The notes beneath the pieces are model-generated. The model searched no databases. It was given only the letters and a program-made list of their open reading frames with translations, and was not told the DNA's origin. A stretch of 64,000 nucleotides of DNA, taken from NCBI GenBank assembly GCA_964558415.1, contig CAZLDI010000005.1, forward strand, positions 62,001 through 126,000, written 5' to 3'. Shown piece after piece: positions 7,863 through 16,388 of the stretch (positions are counted from its first letter, which is position 1; each line of letters starts with the position of its first letter). The DNA comes from CAZLDI01 sp964558415 (GTDB lineage Bacteria > Chloroflexota > Dehalococcoidia > SM23-28-2 > RBG-16-64-32). The translations under genes and the position numbers were made by a program.

Positions 7863-9221
7863 ATGGACATCAAGGCCGTATCGAAGCTGATCGAGGAGAA
7901 GCACGTCCGCACGGTGAAGATCGGCGGGCCGGACCTGGACGGCGTGTATCGGGGCAAGCGGGTGAGCGCGGAGGTATTCCTCGCGGCGGCCGCAGGCGAC
8001 GGCTTCGCGCAGTGCGACGTGCTCTTCGGTTGGGACATCCAGGATGAGGTGATCGGCTCGCTGCCGTTCAGCAACTGGGATACGGGGTTCGCGGACATCA
8101 TCATGCGGCCGGACCTGAGCACGTTCGCGATCGTGCCGTGGGAAGAGGGGAGCGCGAGCTGCATCTGCGACTTCTACACTGAGCATGGCGAGCCGCTGCC
8201 CGTCTCGCCGCGCTTCGTACTGCAGTGCGTTGTCGAGAAGGCGCGCGCGGCGGGGTACGTCTCGAAGATGGCGGCGGAGCTGGAGGTGCGCTTCTTCCGC
8301 GAGGACCAGGAGAGCCTGCGCGAGAAGGGGTACTTCGGGCTGCGGCCGCTGAACCCGGGGCTGAACTGCTACAGCATCCACCACGCGGGCATCGACGAGC
8401 CGGTGATCGGCCACGTCTGCCGGATGCTGAGCGACTACGGCCTGCCGGTGGAGGCGTACAACCGCGAGCACGGCGCCGGGATGTACGAGATCAACCTGCG
8501 CTATACGGAGGTGCTGCGGGCGGCGGACCAGACGATGCTTTACAAAAGCGCGACGAAGGAGATCGCCGGCCTGATGGGCATCACGCCGACGTTCATGGCC
8601 AAGTACGCGGACGATGTCGACGGCTGCGGCGGGCACATCCACCAGTCGCTCTGGTCAGCGGACGGCTCGCAGAACGTCTTCTGGGATGAGGGGGCGGCTC
8701 ACCGCATGTCTGACACGCTGAGGCACTACTCCGCGGGAGTGCTGGCGACGCTGCCGGAGTTCATGGTGCTGTACGCGCCTAACGTGAATTCGTACAAGCG
8801 CTACGTCGCGCTGACGTGGGCGCCGGTGAACCTCACCTGGGGCCTGGAGAACCGTACCGCCGCACTGCGCGTGATCGCCGGCGGGCCGAACGCGATCCGC
8901 ATCGAGAACCGCGCGCCCGGGGCGGACCTGAACCCGTACCTGGCGTTCGCGGCGACGCTCGCCGGTGGTCTGCACGGCATCGAGAAGAAGCTGGAACCGC
9001 CGGAGCTGGTGAAGGGGAGCGCTTACAACGCGAAGAAGGCCGCACCACTGCCGTTGTCGCTGCCGGAGGCTCTCGAACGCTTCCGCGGCAGCAAGCTGGC
9101 GCGAGAGTGGTTCGGCGACGAGTTCGTTGAGCAGTACGTCGCCTTCCGCGAGTGGGAGGTCGAGAAACACCGCCGCGCAGTGACGGACTGGGAGCGGCGG
9201 CGCTATTTCGAGATGGTGTAG
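7863..9221 (+). CDS. Glutamine synthetase family protein (gamma-glutamyl amide ligase)
   Basis: 452 residues from ATG 7863, which has GGAGG 8 bases upstream; an in-frame start at 7824 lies within the promoter. The N-terminal beta-Grasp region (about 15-105) and C-terminal catalytic barrel (about 110-450) of glutamine synthetase are present: GAGMYEINL, GCGGHIHQSLW (ATP-site signature), ENRTAALRV and NPYLAFAATLAGG. At 452 residues and with these signatures it resembles the GlnA-like/PuuA branch that ligates glutamate to amines, rather than housekeeping GlnA. It is followed 113 bp later by an SDR oxidoreductase. Substrate not determinable. Confidence 0.85.
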   Translation: MDIKAVSKLIEEKHVRTVKIGGPDLDGVYRGKRVSAEVFLAAAAGDGFAQCDVLFGWDIQDEVIGSLPFSNWDTGFADIIMRPDLSTFAIVPWEEGSASCICDFYTEHGEPLPVSPRFVLQCVVEKARAAGYVSKMAAELEVRFFREDQESLREKGYFGLRPLNPGLNCYSIHHAGIDEPVIGHVCRMLSDYGLPVEAYNREHGAGMYEINLRYTEVLRAADQTMLYKSATKEIAGLMGITPTFMAKYADDVDGCGGHIHQSLWSADGSQNVFWDEGAAHRMSDTLRHYSAGVLATLPEFMVLYAPNVNSYKRYVALTWAPVNLTWGLENRTAALRVIAGGPNAIRIENRAPGADLNPYLAFAATLAGGLHGIEKKLEPPELVKGSAYNAKKAAPLPLSLPEALERFRGSKLAREWFGDEFVEQYVAFREWEVEKHRRAVTDWERRRYFEMV

Positions 9222-9230
9222 AGGCCAAAC

Positions 9231-9291
9231 GTGTCATTCTGAGCCGGGCGGGTTGGAAGGAAGGCGGGGAGGAGGGCGGAGAATCTCAACG
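9231..9291. repeat. Candidate dispersed intergenic repeat
   Basis: The gap between the two genes begins with GTGTCATTCTGAG and ends with GGAGAATCTCAACG around a purine-rich centre. From memory, this paired TCATTCTGAG / GAATCTC signature is common in intergenic repeats of Chloroflexota and other phyla. No second copy was found in this window. Confidence 0.35.
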
Positions 9292-9334
9292 TTTCGCCAA
9301 ACAGCAGGGCAATTGAGCAACGCGGAGGAGAACG

Positions 9335-10099
9335 ATGCGGCTTGAAGGGAAGACGGTCCTCATCACCGGCGCCGGCAGCGGCATGGGCCGGCTGGCCTGC
9401 CAGATGTTCGCGAAGGAGGGCGCGCAGATCGTCGCGGGTGACGTCGTCGAAGCTGCGGTCAAGGAGACGGTGTCTCTGGTCGAGGCAGACGGTGGCGCGA
9501 TAGTAGGCACGCGCTGCGACGTCACGTCGAGCGAGAGTGTGAAGACGCTGGTGGATGCCGGCGTCAAGGCGTTCGGGAAGCTCAACGTGCTCTATAACAA
9601 CGCCGGGATCTTTCCCAACGACGATACATCGGTGATCGATACGGACGAAGCGGTCTACCAGCGCGTGATCGACGTGAACCTGAAGGGCGTCTACCTCTGC
9701 TGTAAGTACGGTATCCCGGAGCTGATCAGGGCGGGCGGCGGCTCCGTGGTGAACATCGCCTCGTTCACCGCGCTGATGGGCTGCACGGTACCCCAGGACG
9801 CGTACACGGCAAGCAAGGGCGCCGTCATCTCGCTTACCCGCTCGCTCGCGGTGCAGTACGGGCCGCGGGGCGTGCGCGCCAACGCGATCTGCCCCGGCCC
9901 GATCCTGACGCCGATGCTGGAGACGCTGTTTCCGAGCGAGGCAGAGAAGATGAAGCGCCTGAACCGCATCCCGCTCGGCCGCTTCGGCCGTGCGGAAGAT
10001 GTCGTCTACGCGGGGCTATACCTGGCGTCGGACGAGTCGTCGTGGACGACGGGGACAGCGTTCGTGGTCGACGGTGGGATCACGGTCAACTACTTCTAA
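9335..10099 (+). CDS. Short-chain dehydrogenase/reductase (SDR)
   Basis: 254 residues, GGAGGAG upstream of ATG 9335. Classical SDR: cofactor loop TGAGSGMG (residues 11-18), NNAG, catalytic Ser region SFTALMG, Tyr157 and Lys161 (in YTASK), and the C-terminal GTAFVVDGG motif. The Asp36 after the second beta strand (GDVV) favours NAD(H) over NADP(H). It oxidises or reduces an alcohol or ketone; the substrate cannot be inferred. It ends 22 bp before the convergent DUF1786 gene. Confidence 0.9.
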   Translation: MRLEGKTVLITGAGSGMGRLACQMFAKEGAQIVAGDVVEAAVKETVSLVEADGGAIVGTRCDVTSSESVKTLVDAGVKAFGKLNVLYNNAGIFPNDDTSVIDTDEAVYQRVIDVNLKGVYLCCKYGIPELIRAGGGSVVNIASFTALMGCTVPQDAYTASKGAVISLTRSLAVQYGPRGVRANAICPGPILTPMLETLFPSEAEKMKRLNRIPLGRFGRAEDVVYAGLYLASDESSWTTGTAFVVDGGITVNYF

Positions 10100-10121
10100 G
10101 CGGGCCGGCTCGTCGCGCCAT

Positions 10122-11234
10122 CTACGTCACGCCATTCACGCCCAGCGCGCCGAGCACCTCTTCCCGGTGCTGCGGATACTTCTCCGCGAACGCCCAGAGC
10201 AGGCCGAAGCAACCGGACACCATCATGTCCCCGTGCGGGACAGCGAAGTAGGGTTCGAGGCGGCTGCCTCGCAGCTTGCCGCGCTGCGGCCCCGTCACCG
10301 CGATGAGCAACTTCTCCTTCCTTCCTCCTCCTTCCTCCTTCCTATCGGCGTAATACACCCCGTGGCCCTTGCTGTTGAACACGTCTTCGTGCGGGAGTTC
10401 GCCGTTGATCAGCCGCTCTGTGAAGTCCTCGATCTGCTCGCCTGTGATCTCTCCGGTGTGGTGTTCGTAGAGCGAGATGATCTCGGTGCCCCGCAGATGG
10501 AAAGCGAGTGCGTGCATGTTCCCGAGGTTGAGCACCATCTGCGCCTGCGCGTCGCCGACGCGCGGGTCCTGAAGCGCTCCCAGCGCCGCCGCCGGGCCGG
10601 TATCCAGGAAGACCGACGGAGCGTCGCCGTCCGTCGCCTGCATCAGTGAGCGCGCGCGGGTGAGGTACGGAGGCAGCTCGTCCGGCAGGTAGGCGAATGC
10701 CCTCAAGTCGTTCCTTTGTTCAACCACGCGGCGCAGGTGCTCGAAGCGGAAGAGCCGGTCGGAGTAGCCGGGCGGCGCCGCGCCGTGGTCCAGGCAGCCC
10801 AGAGCGAGACCGTCAAAGCGAACGTCCACGTCGAAGGCGCGGAGAGCAGCGCGGATCGCATCGAGGTCCAGGTCGCTTAGGCGAACGCGCTCGGCGTCGA
10901 TCGTCGCAGCCTCGTCTTCCGAGACGATCGTCACGCCCATGCCGCGGACGCTGTCGAGATCGTCGTCGAAGGTGGCCGCGGCTTCAGGCGTGGCGAAAGC
11001 AGCGAGCCCGGCGCGCAGGTGGTCTTCAAGCGCCCAGTGGCAGGGCCCGCCGCCGGCGATCGTGCCCGTTAGCACGACCGGGCGCCGGTCTGCGCTCGCG
11101 CGGCGAATGCGCCCCGCGGCGATCTGCGTGGGGGAGGGCATGATCATCTGGAGCGCGTTCTCCACGGACCTGGTGGAGTCAAACAGGAGGATGTCCTGCG
11201 TGCCGGTACCGATGTCTATCGCCAGGATGCGCAT
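10122..11234 (-). CDS. DUF1786 family protein, sugar-kinase/actin-like fold start
   Basis: 370 residues. I start at ATG 11234 (MRILAIDIGTGTQDI), giving the family's usual N-terminus; an in-frame ATG 27 bases upstream is less likely. The DIGTGT phosphate-loop-like motif, PSPT, LTGTIAGGGP and the RGMGV region match the DUF1786 family, which databases have labelled as a putative pyruvate formate-lyase activating enzyme-like protein; its actual function is unknown. A purine-rich low-complexity stretch (coding strand) near the C-terminus encodes DRKEEGGGRKEK. It is divergent from the secreted gene at 11300 with a shared upstream region. Confidence 0.75.
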   Translation of the reverse strand: MRILAIDIGTGTQDILLFDSTRSVENALQMIMPSPTQIAAGRIRRASADRRPVVLTGTIAGGGPCHWALEDHLRAGLAAFATPEAAATFDDDLDSVRGMGVTIVSEDEAATIDAERVRLSDLDLDAIRAALRAFDVDVRFDGLALGCLDHGAAPPGYSDRLFRFEHLRRVVEQRNDLRAFAYLPDELPPYLTRARSLMQATDGDAPSVFLDTGPAAALGALQDPRVGDAQAQMVLNLGNMHALAFHLRGTEIISLYEHHTGEITGEQIEDFTERLINGELPHEDVFNSKGHGVYYADRKEEGGGRKEKLLIAVTGPQRGKLRGSRLEPYFAVPHGDMMVSGCFGLLWAFAEKYPQHREEVLGALGVNGVT

Positions 11235-11242
11235 CGCGGCAC

Positions 11243-11271
11243 CATGATAGCACCGCCTCATGTACTATAAT
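11243..11271 (+). promoter_or_regulatory. Candidate promoter for the gene at 11300
   Basis: A perfect TATAAT at 11266-11271 lies 28 bp before the ATG, within an AT-rich stretch that includes the palindrome TGTATACA. The -35 position (11243-11248, CATGAT) is poor, so activity may need an activator. Confidence 0.4.
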
Positions 11272-11299
11272 GTATACATAACACCATGAGGCATCTCGG

Positions 11300-11875
11300 A
11301 TGAAGAGCACCTACCCCTTCACCTTGCTGGCTATCATCGTCACCCTGGCGGCCGCCGGATCGTACTCCGCTTTCGCCGGGGCGGGCGACGCGCCTGGCTC
11401 ACGGGCCACCTTCCCAGAAGCACAAGATGTGGCAGACCCGGAAACGCCAGACGCGGCCCAGGAGGTGGACGGTGGCGATGATGCCGATGGCGCGCGCAAG
11501 GTCGCTCAAGCGATCGCCGATGAATTCGGAGCGAGCGGGGAAGAGGTGCTCGCGAGGCACGGTGAAGGCATCGGCTTCGGGGCGCTATTCAAGCTGTACA
11601 CGCTCGCGCGAGCGAAGGGCATGACGCTGGACGAGCTTCTGGCCACGATCCCAATTGGGGATGATGGTGGGCGCGCGTGGGCGTTTGGCCAGCTCTTCAA
11701 GGCTCTGACCGACGAAGAGCAGGCCGCATTGGATGGCAGCGCGAAGAACCTTGGGCAACTGGTGTCCGCCGGGAACAAGGAAGCGGACGGGGCAGACGAC
11801 GAAGACGAGGCGGACGCGGGCGCATCGAAGGCTCACGGCCCTCCCTCCTTCGCGAAGGCCTACGGACGCCGCTAG
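11300..11875 (+). CDS. Secreted hypothetical protein
   Basis: 191 residues. An N-terminal signal peptide (about residues 1-25, ending in AFAGAG) is followed by an acidic linker rich in Asp/Glu/Ala, an alpha-helical central segment (about 65-155) and an acidic C-terminal tail ending in a basic FAKAYGRR. No family recognised. The helical core, with repeated short amphipathic helices, could be an export-linked regulatory or scaffold domain, but this is not supported further. It has a clear promoter -10 upstream and an intrinsic terminator downstream, so it is monocistronic. Confidence 0.7.
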   Translation: MKSTYPFTLLAIIVTLAAAGSYSAFAGAGDAPGSRATFPEAQDVADPETPDAAQEVDGGDDADGARKVAQAIADEFGASGEEVLARHGEGIGFGALFKLYTLARAKGMTLDELLATIPIGDDGGRAWAFGQLFKALTDEEQAALDGSAKNLGQLVSAGNKEADGADDEDEADAGASKAHGPPSFAKAYGRR

Positions 11876-11893
11876 GGCATCCAGCGATCCATA

Positions 11894-11930
11894 ATCGGCG
11901 GGCGGACGGCCCGCCGATTTCATTTTGTTT
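11894..11930 (+). terminator. Intrinsic terminator
   Basis: A perfect 10-bp stem (ATCGGCGGGC with GCCCGCCGAT), 5-base loop, followed by TTCATTTTGTTT. It lies 18 bp after the stop of the secreted gene. Confidence 0.75.
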
Positions 11931-11964
11931 CCCCAGCGGCAACCGATCGTTAACTTACCAAACC

Positions 11965-11993
11965 CTAACTTTCGAGCGCATACGCGGCATAAT
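11965..11993 (+). promoter_or_regulatory. Candidate promoter for the acidic repeat protein
   Basis: CATAAT at 11988-11993 (5 of 6) with CTAACT 17 bp upstream (3 of 6). It is 31 bp before ATG 12025, in an AT-richer stretch between a terminator and the gene. Confidence 0.4.
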
Positions 11994-12024
11994 ATGCCAG
12001 GAAGGGTAGTGAGAGAGGTTTGGG

Positions 12025-13044
12025 ATGAAGTTCTTAGTTTGGGTCAAAGCAGCGGCAAGTCCGGTGATCTTGCCTATCGCGCTCTCGACGTTCATCTCTA
12101 TGGCCGGTCCCGGCGGCGTTATGGAGATAGGCAACATCGTATCGGAGACGGTCGTTATGCCGGCGGACAGCGTCACCGACAGCGCCGTTGCCTTCGTCGC
12201 TCTCACGCCCGAGGTGGGGCCATCTCGGGGCGGCGAGCCCGGCGACGCCGGCGAAGAGACACAGGAGCCGGAGCCCGCCGCCATTGAGGAGTCCAGTCCG
12301 GCAGTGCAGAGTCCACGGGAATCGGAAGACCCGCCGGCGACGCCAGCGGGGGCTGATACGACCGCAGACGAGCCGCAGGACGAGCCGGCGCAGGAGCCCG
12401 GCGACGACAGCGCCGACGCGCCCGAAGACAGCCAGGAGCCCGAAGCGGACGAGCCCGCAGGCGACGAACCGGCGGCGGAGGACGGAGCCGGATCCGACGA
12501 CGAGCCGGGCCAGGGTGCGGAACAGGGCAACGACGACCAACAGGGCGAAGACTCCACCGGCGGAGATGAGCCGAGTGGTGAGCCGGCCGGCGAAGACGCG
12601 GATGCGGGGCAGGGCTCGGATGAAGGCGACCCGCCCGCCGAAGACGCAGGCGAAGACCCCAGCGCGTGCGAGGAAAGCCCGCAGGACCACGATAACGGCC
12701 ACGGAAACGACAACCCTCCTGGCAGCGAAGAAGACCCTGCGGACCACGATAACGGCACCGGCAACGACGGGTGCAAGGACCACCCTGCCGATCAGAGCCA
12801 GGGCGATGGTAACGACGGGAACAAGGACGATCCTGCCGACCACGACAACGGCCAGGGGAACGATGGCCCGAAGGACGACCCCGCCGACCACGACAATGGC
12901 CAGGGCAACGACGGAAGCAACGGGAATAGCGGCGACCCTGCTGGCAACGACAACGGCCAGGGTAACGAAGGCAAGGATGCCAACAAGGACGACCCCGCCG
13001 ACCACGACAACGGCTCGGGGAACGACGGCAAGGACAAAACTTAG
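12025..13044 (+). CDS. Exported highly acidic repeat protein
   Basis: 339 residues. A hydrophobic N-terminal stretch (about 8-27) probably acts as signal peptide or anchor, then about residue 60 onward the protein is almost entirely Asp, Glu, Pro, Gly, Ala and Ser. From about residue 220 it carries seven imperfect repeats of 16-19 residues built on DHDNGxGNDG-KDDPA. The clustered Asp/Asn/Gly could bind calcium or other cations, as in other acidic Asp-rich repeats; this is an inference. No sorting signal is seen at the C-terminus. A gene-length opposite-strand ORF here is only a by-product of codon bias. Confidence 0.65.
   Translation: MKFLVWVKAAASPVILPIALSTFISMAGPGGVMEIGNIVSETVVMPADSVTDSAVAFVALTPEVGPSRGGEPGDAGEETQEPEPAAIEESSPAVQSPRESEDPPATPAGADTTADEPQDEPAQEPGDDSADAPEDSQEPEADEPAGDEPAAEDGAGSDDEPGQGAEQGNDDQQGEDSTGGDEPSGEPAGEDADAGQGSDEGDPPAEDAGEDPSACEESPQDHDNGHGNDNPPGSEEDPADHDNGTGNDGCKDHPADQSQGDGNDGNKDDPADHDNGQGNDGPKDDPADHDNGQGNDGSNGNSGDPAGNDNGQGNEGKDANKDDPADHDNGSGNDGKDKT
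12685..13041 (+). repeat. Coding tandem repeat, about seven units of 48-57 bp
   Basis: Seven imperfect in-frame units encoding DHDNG(x)GND plus a linker ending DPA. Units vary in linker length (16-19 residues), and single-base differences between copies show they are not recently amplified. The best pair, near 12838-12930, is almost identical. Confidence 0.8.
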
Positions 13045-13065
13045 CCCCCACGTCGAAGCCAGACA

Positions 13066-13097
13066 AAGAGGCGGCGAGCACAAGCTCGCCGCCTCTT
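13066..13097. terminator. Bidirectional hairpin between convergent genes
   Basis: A perfect 14-bp stem (AAGAGGCGGCGAGC with GCTCGCCGCCTCTT) around an ACAA loop, between the convergent acidic-repeat gene and serS. A-rich and T-rich flanks are short, so it would act in either direction but imperfectly as an intrinsic terminator. Confidence 0.65.
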
Positions 13098-13110
13098 CAC
13101 GTTTGATCCT

Positions 13111-14415
13111 TCAGCGAATGACAGTCAGGCCGCCCATATAGGGCAGCAGCACCTCCGGCACGGTGACAGTCCCGTCCGCCTGCTGGCAGTTCTCCAGCAC
13201 GGCAATCAGCGTGCGCGGGATGGCGAGGCCCGATCCGTTGAGAGTGTGAGGGTGCTCCGGGCGGCCGCCCTTTTCGCGGCGGAAGCGGATGTTGGCACGG
13301 TGGGCCTGGAAATCGGTGCAGTTAGAGCAGGACGACACCTCCAACCATTCTCCGACTCCCGGCGACCAGATCTCGATGTCAAACGCCTTCGCGGCGCTGA
13401 ACCCCAGGTCACCGCTGCATAGTTCGACGACGCGATGGGCAAGGCCAAGGGCGCGCGCGACGGCCGAGGCGTCCTCGACAAGCGCGTCCAGTGCGGCTGC
13501 GGACTGCTCCGGCGCAACGAACTTGTACAACTCCACCTTGTCGAACTGGTGGACGCGCTTGATGCCTCGCACGTCTCTGCCGGCGGACATCTTCTCGCGA
13601 CGAAAACAGGGTGTATGCGAAACGTAGTTCAGGGGAAGGATGCCTGCGTCCAGGACCTCGTTGCTGTAGAGGTTCGTGAGGGGGACCTCCGCGGTGGGGA
13701 TGAACCAGTAGTCCGCTTCCGCGTCGTGGTAGAGGTTATCGGCGAACTTGGGCAGCTGGCCGGAGCCCAGCATCACTTGCTCTTTCACCATGTACGGTGG
13801 ACGGACCTCCGTGTAACCACGGGCCGTGTGAAAGTCCAGCATCCAGGCGATCAACGCCCGCTCCAGGCGCGCGCCCGCTCCTTTCAGTACAAAGAAGCGC
13901 GAACCGGACAGCTTGACGCCGCGTTCGAAGTCGATGATGCCCAGCGTCTCGCCCAACTCCCAGTGGGGCTTCGGCTCGAAATCCATTGCTGGTGGCTCGC
14001 CTGACTGGCGCACGACGACGTTTGCGGACTCGTCGGGGCCGTCCGGCGCGTCCTCCGCCGGAACGTTGGGTATCTCTAAGAGGAGCTTGTCGCGCCGCAC
14101 CTCTAAGTCGCGCAGGGTGTTCTCCAACGTGTCCAGCCGCTCACCCAGGAAGGACGATCGGGCCGTCAGGTCACTACGGCGATGCTGGGCGTGCTTCGCC
14201 TCTTTGGTCTCGGCTGTTTTCTCCTGGCGAGCCAGCTCACCGATCTCTTTGGACAGCGCGTTGCGCTCGGCGCGCAAATCCTCTACCTCGCCGAGCGCGG
14301 TGCGCCATTGTGCGTCCAGCGCCAGAGCCTCGTCCAGCGGCGCCCCAGTGTTGCGGCGGGCCAGGGCGCGGCGTACGTCCTCCGGCCGCTCTCTCAGTAG
14401 CTGGATGCTCAGCAT
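13111..14415 (-). CDS. serS: Seryl-tRNA synthetase
   Basis: 434 residues, full length for SerRS. It charges tRNA-Ser with serine in the cytoplasm. An N-terminal tRNA-binding arm (about residues 1-110) contains the long antiparallel coiled coil; the class II core follows. Motif 2 contains CFRREKMSAGRDVRG and motif 3 is SGLAIPRTLIAVLENCQ. The start ATG 14415 gives the standard MLSIQLLRERPEDVRRAL beginning, but no Shine-Dalgarno is visible and the leader is C-rich in the RNA. It is separate from the Nudix gene upstream by 73 bp. Confidence 0.95.
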   Translation of the reverse strand: MLSIQLLRERPEDVRRALARRNTGAPLDEALALDAQWRTALGEVEDLRAERNALSKEIGELARQEKTAETKEAKHAQHRRSDLTARSSFLGERLDTLENTLRDLEVRRDKLLLEIPNVPAEDAPDGPDESANVVVRQSGEPPAMDFEPKPHWELGETLGIIDFERGVKLSGSRFFVLKGAGARLERALIAWMLDFHTARGYTEVRPPYMVKEQVMLGSGQLPKFADNLYHDAEADYWFIPTAEVPLTNLYSNEVLDAGILPLNYVSHTPCFRREKMSAGRDVRGIKRVHQFDKVELYKFVAPEQSAAALDALVEDASAVARALGLAHRVVELCSGDLGFSAAKAFDIEIWSPGVGEWLEVSSCSNCTDFQAHRANIRFRREKGGRPEHPHTLNGSGLAIPRTLIAVLENCQQADGTVTVPEVLLPYMGGLTVIR

Positions 14416-14463
14416 GGGATCAGGGTAGGGGGTTCGGGGTCAGGGGGTCAAAGGGACAAAGGG
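14416..14463 (+). other. G-run cluster immediately upstream of serS
   Basis: The + strand has seven runs of three to five G within 48 bp, with loops of 2-7 bases, which meets the usual G-quadruplex pattern. The serS transcript would carry the C-rich complement as its leader. It also includes a short GGGACAAA tandem. Confidence 0.6.
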
Positions 14464-14488
14464 ACAAAGGTCGACCGGCTTCGATGCG

Positions 14489-14974
14489 TCAGTCTCCGCC
14501 TGCGGCGAATTGAATTGCGATCAGCGCCAGTTGCCGCACGTCTTCCGGTACGCGCACCGATAGGCCGCAGCCGGCGACCTCAAGCGCGGCGTTCGCGCGC
14601 AGTTCGTCAGCGTGCACCCAGCGCAGAGTCTTGTCTCCGATCGGTGGCTGTCCGGCGCCGTCCAGCGGGCGGCAGAAGTAGATCAGGTCGATGTGCTTGT
14701 GCGGCTCCTCGGGGCCCGGGATGTCTTCGATCAGGATCGTGTACGGTGGTGGGAGTTGCTCCGGGTAGTCGAACGGGAGCGCGACGCCCGCTGGTATCAC
14801 CTCCACGGCCAGCCCGGTCTCCTCCCGCACCTCGCGCAGCGCGGCCTCTAGCGGGTCTTCGTCCGGCTCAATGTGCCCGCCCGGCGGCATCCACTGCTGC
14901 AACCGCTTGTGCCAGTGCAGGAGCGTGCTGTCATCGCGGACTACGAAGGCGGTGGCGGTGAAGTGGCGCTTCAT
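14489..14974 (-). CDS. Nudix hydrolase
   Basis: 161 residues. The Nudix box ([24 protein letters not shown], spanning residues about 32-55) has the full G-x5-E-x7-RE-x-x-EE-x-G consensus with its metal-binding Glu residues. It hydrolyses a nucleoside diphosphate linked to another moiety; the substrate is not predictable. The start overlaps the stop of the upstream nucleotidyltransferase by 4 bp, so the two are translated in a coupled way. Last gene of a minus-strand group behind greA/lysS. Confidence 0.9.
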   Translation of the reverse strand: MKRHFTATAFVVRDDSTLLHWHKRLQQWMPPGGHIEPDEDPLEAALREVREETGLAVEVIPAGVALPFDYPEQLPPPYTILIEDIPGPEEPHKHIDLIYFCRPLDGAGQPPIGDKTLRWVHADELRANAALEVAGCGLSVRVPEDVRQLALIAIQFAAGGD

Positions 14975-15720
14975 GATCTCATCTCGAGCCCGGTGACCAG
15001 CGTGCGCGCAAAGCGGTCCAGCGCAAGGGCCAGCGGCGTCAGGTCCTGGACGAAGGCGTCCTGATGGTCCGGCCAGTTCTCCAGCATATCGAGGATCTGG
15101 AGCTCTTCCGGGTCAGATAAACGCGGCCGCAACTCCTCCCTCGTGAGCGGATAGGAGCGGCCTTCAAGCAACTCGCGGGTCTTCATCGCGAGCACAGCCC
15201 GCTTGGCGGCGTAGCGAAGCATTCGGATGTTGCGGAAGCGCAGGAAGTTGGCGTCGGCCGGGTCCATCCCGGTGTACTCCGGCTCTTTGTGCAGGAGGCG
15301 GTAGCGGCACTCGAAACGGATGTCGCGCGCGAGGACGCGCAGGTCGTTGACCAGGTTGTCGCGCGTGTAGGGCGGCGGGTCTATGTCGCCGTAAAGAGGG
15401 ATGACGCCGAAATGGAACTGCAACCGGCCGTCAGACGGGAACTCTCGTAGCTCCTTCTCAGTCTGGACGAATGACGACCAGTTAGGTCTGCCCTGGAAAA
15501 CCTGCCGCAGCCGTGCCAGTACGTCGTCGTCCGCATCCTTAAGGACGATGATCAGATCATGGTCCGAGTCGGGCTTCGCCTCGCCGCGCGCCTCGGAGCC
15601 GTGCCAGAGGACGGCGCGCAGGTCATCACCGAGGGTGGCGACAAGAGCGTCGACGACCTCGCGGACTGCCGCCGGCGGTGGGTGGCCGGCGTCGCGAGAG
15701 GCGGACGCACCCTCGATCAT
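14971..15720 (-). CDS. Nucleotidyltransferase domain protein
   Basis: 249 residues. The N-terminal third has the polymerase-beta-type nucleotidyltransferase motif [20 protein letters not shown] (GS followed by D-x-D), with the acidic pair that binds metal. The C-terminal part is helical and resembles the HEPN-like or accessory region seen with such minimal transferases. It may add a nucleotide to a protein, antibiotic or small molecule; the target is unknown. Its 3' end overlaps the Nudix gene by 4 bp and its 5' end overlaps the HAD gene by 4 bp, so it belongs to a coupled set. Confidence 0.8.
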   Translation of the reverse strand: MIEGASASRDAGHPPPAAVREVVDALVATLGDDLRAVLWHGSEARGEAKPDSDHDLIIVLKDADDDVLARLRQVFQGRPNWSSFVQTEKELREFPSDGRLQFHFGVIPLYGDIDPPPYTRDNLVNDLRVLARDIRFECRYRLLHKEPEYTGMDPADANFLRFRNIRMLRYAAKRAVLAMKTRELLEGRSYPLTREELRPRLSDPEELQILDMLENWPDHQDAFVQDLTPLALALDRFARTLVTGLEMRS

Positions 15721-16388
15721 TTCACGTTGCCCGTCGCAGCCCCCTCAAGGAGCGACAGGTCGAACTGCGAATAGTCGTCGATCACCAGGTCGGCCTCTGC
15801 CAGCGGCGGGAGCGCCGTCGAAGCGGCGCGCACCTGCACCGCGAACATTCCCGCGGCTTTTGCCGCAGCGATGCCCGTCGCGGTGTCTTCCACTGCCAGG
15901 CAATCCGTCGCGGGAATATCCAGCAAGCGTGCCGCTTTCAGGTAAAGGTCCGGCGCGGGCTTGGCGTGCTCAACCTCGCTGGCCGAGACCGTCGCCTGGA
16001 ACGCGTCTTCCAGACCCAGGCCGCGCAGTGTCGCGTCCACCCACTGCCGCAGGGAGGCTGAGGCGAGCGCGATGGGGATGCGGCGCGCATGCAACTCGTC
16101 GAGGATCGCGCGTACGCCGGGCAGCGGCTCGACCGGTCGGCTGAGCAACCGGAGAACCGCCTTATCGTATGCTCGGAGGAATCGCTCGAGCCTCTCCGTT
16201 ATCTGGAAATGATCCAGCACCCACTGCCAGGCCGCCTCCACGGAATGGCCGATGATGGAAAGGTAATCATCCATCGTGATCGCGTGGCCATACGGCTTCA
16301 AGACCACGTTGAACGCTTCGTGGTAAAGAGGCTCGCCGTCCCAGAGCACACCGTCCAGATCGAAGACGACGGCCTTCAGCCGGCCCAC
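15717..16388 (-). CDS. HAD superfamily hydrolase, beta-phosphoglucomutase-like
   Basis: 223 residues. HAD motifs: FDLDGVLWDGE (nucleophile Asp and acid Asp), ASASLRQ (motif II Ser), the Lys region in HAKPAPDLYLKAA and acidic motif IV VEDTATGI. A helical cap lies between motif I and II, as in subfamily I phosphatases and beta-phosphoglucomutases. It probably hydrolyses a small phosphate ester. The start overlaps the lysS stop by 1 bp and the end overlaps the nucleotidyltransferase by 4 bp. Confidence 0.9.
   Translation of the reverse strand: MGRLKAVVFDLDGVLWDGEPLYHEAFNVVLKPYGHAITMDDYLSIIGHSVEAAWQWVLDHFQITERLERFLRAYDKAVLRLLSRPVEPLPGVRAILDELHARRIPIALASASLRQWVDATLRGLGLEDAFQATVSASEVEHAKPAPDLYLKAARLLDIPATDCLAVEDTATGIAAAKAAGMFAVQVRAASTALPPLAEADLVIDDYSQFDLSLLEGAATGNVK

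Noticed and set aside
12685..13041. CRISPR-like repeat array
   Set aside because: Units are in-frame, vary in length and have no unique spacers, so they are protein repeats.
12034..13083. Long opposite-strand ORFs over the acidic repeat gene
   Set aside because: The encoded sequences are low-complexity Val/Ala or Arg-rich strings that follow from the codon bias of the acidic repeat gene; no start or ribosome-binding site supports them.
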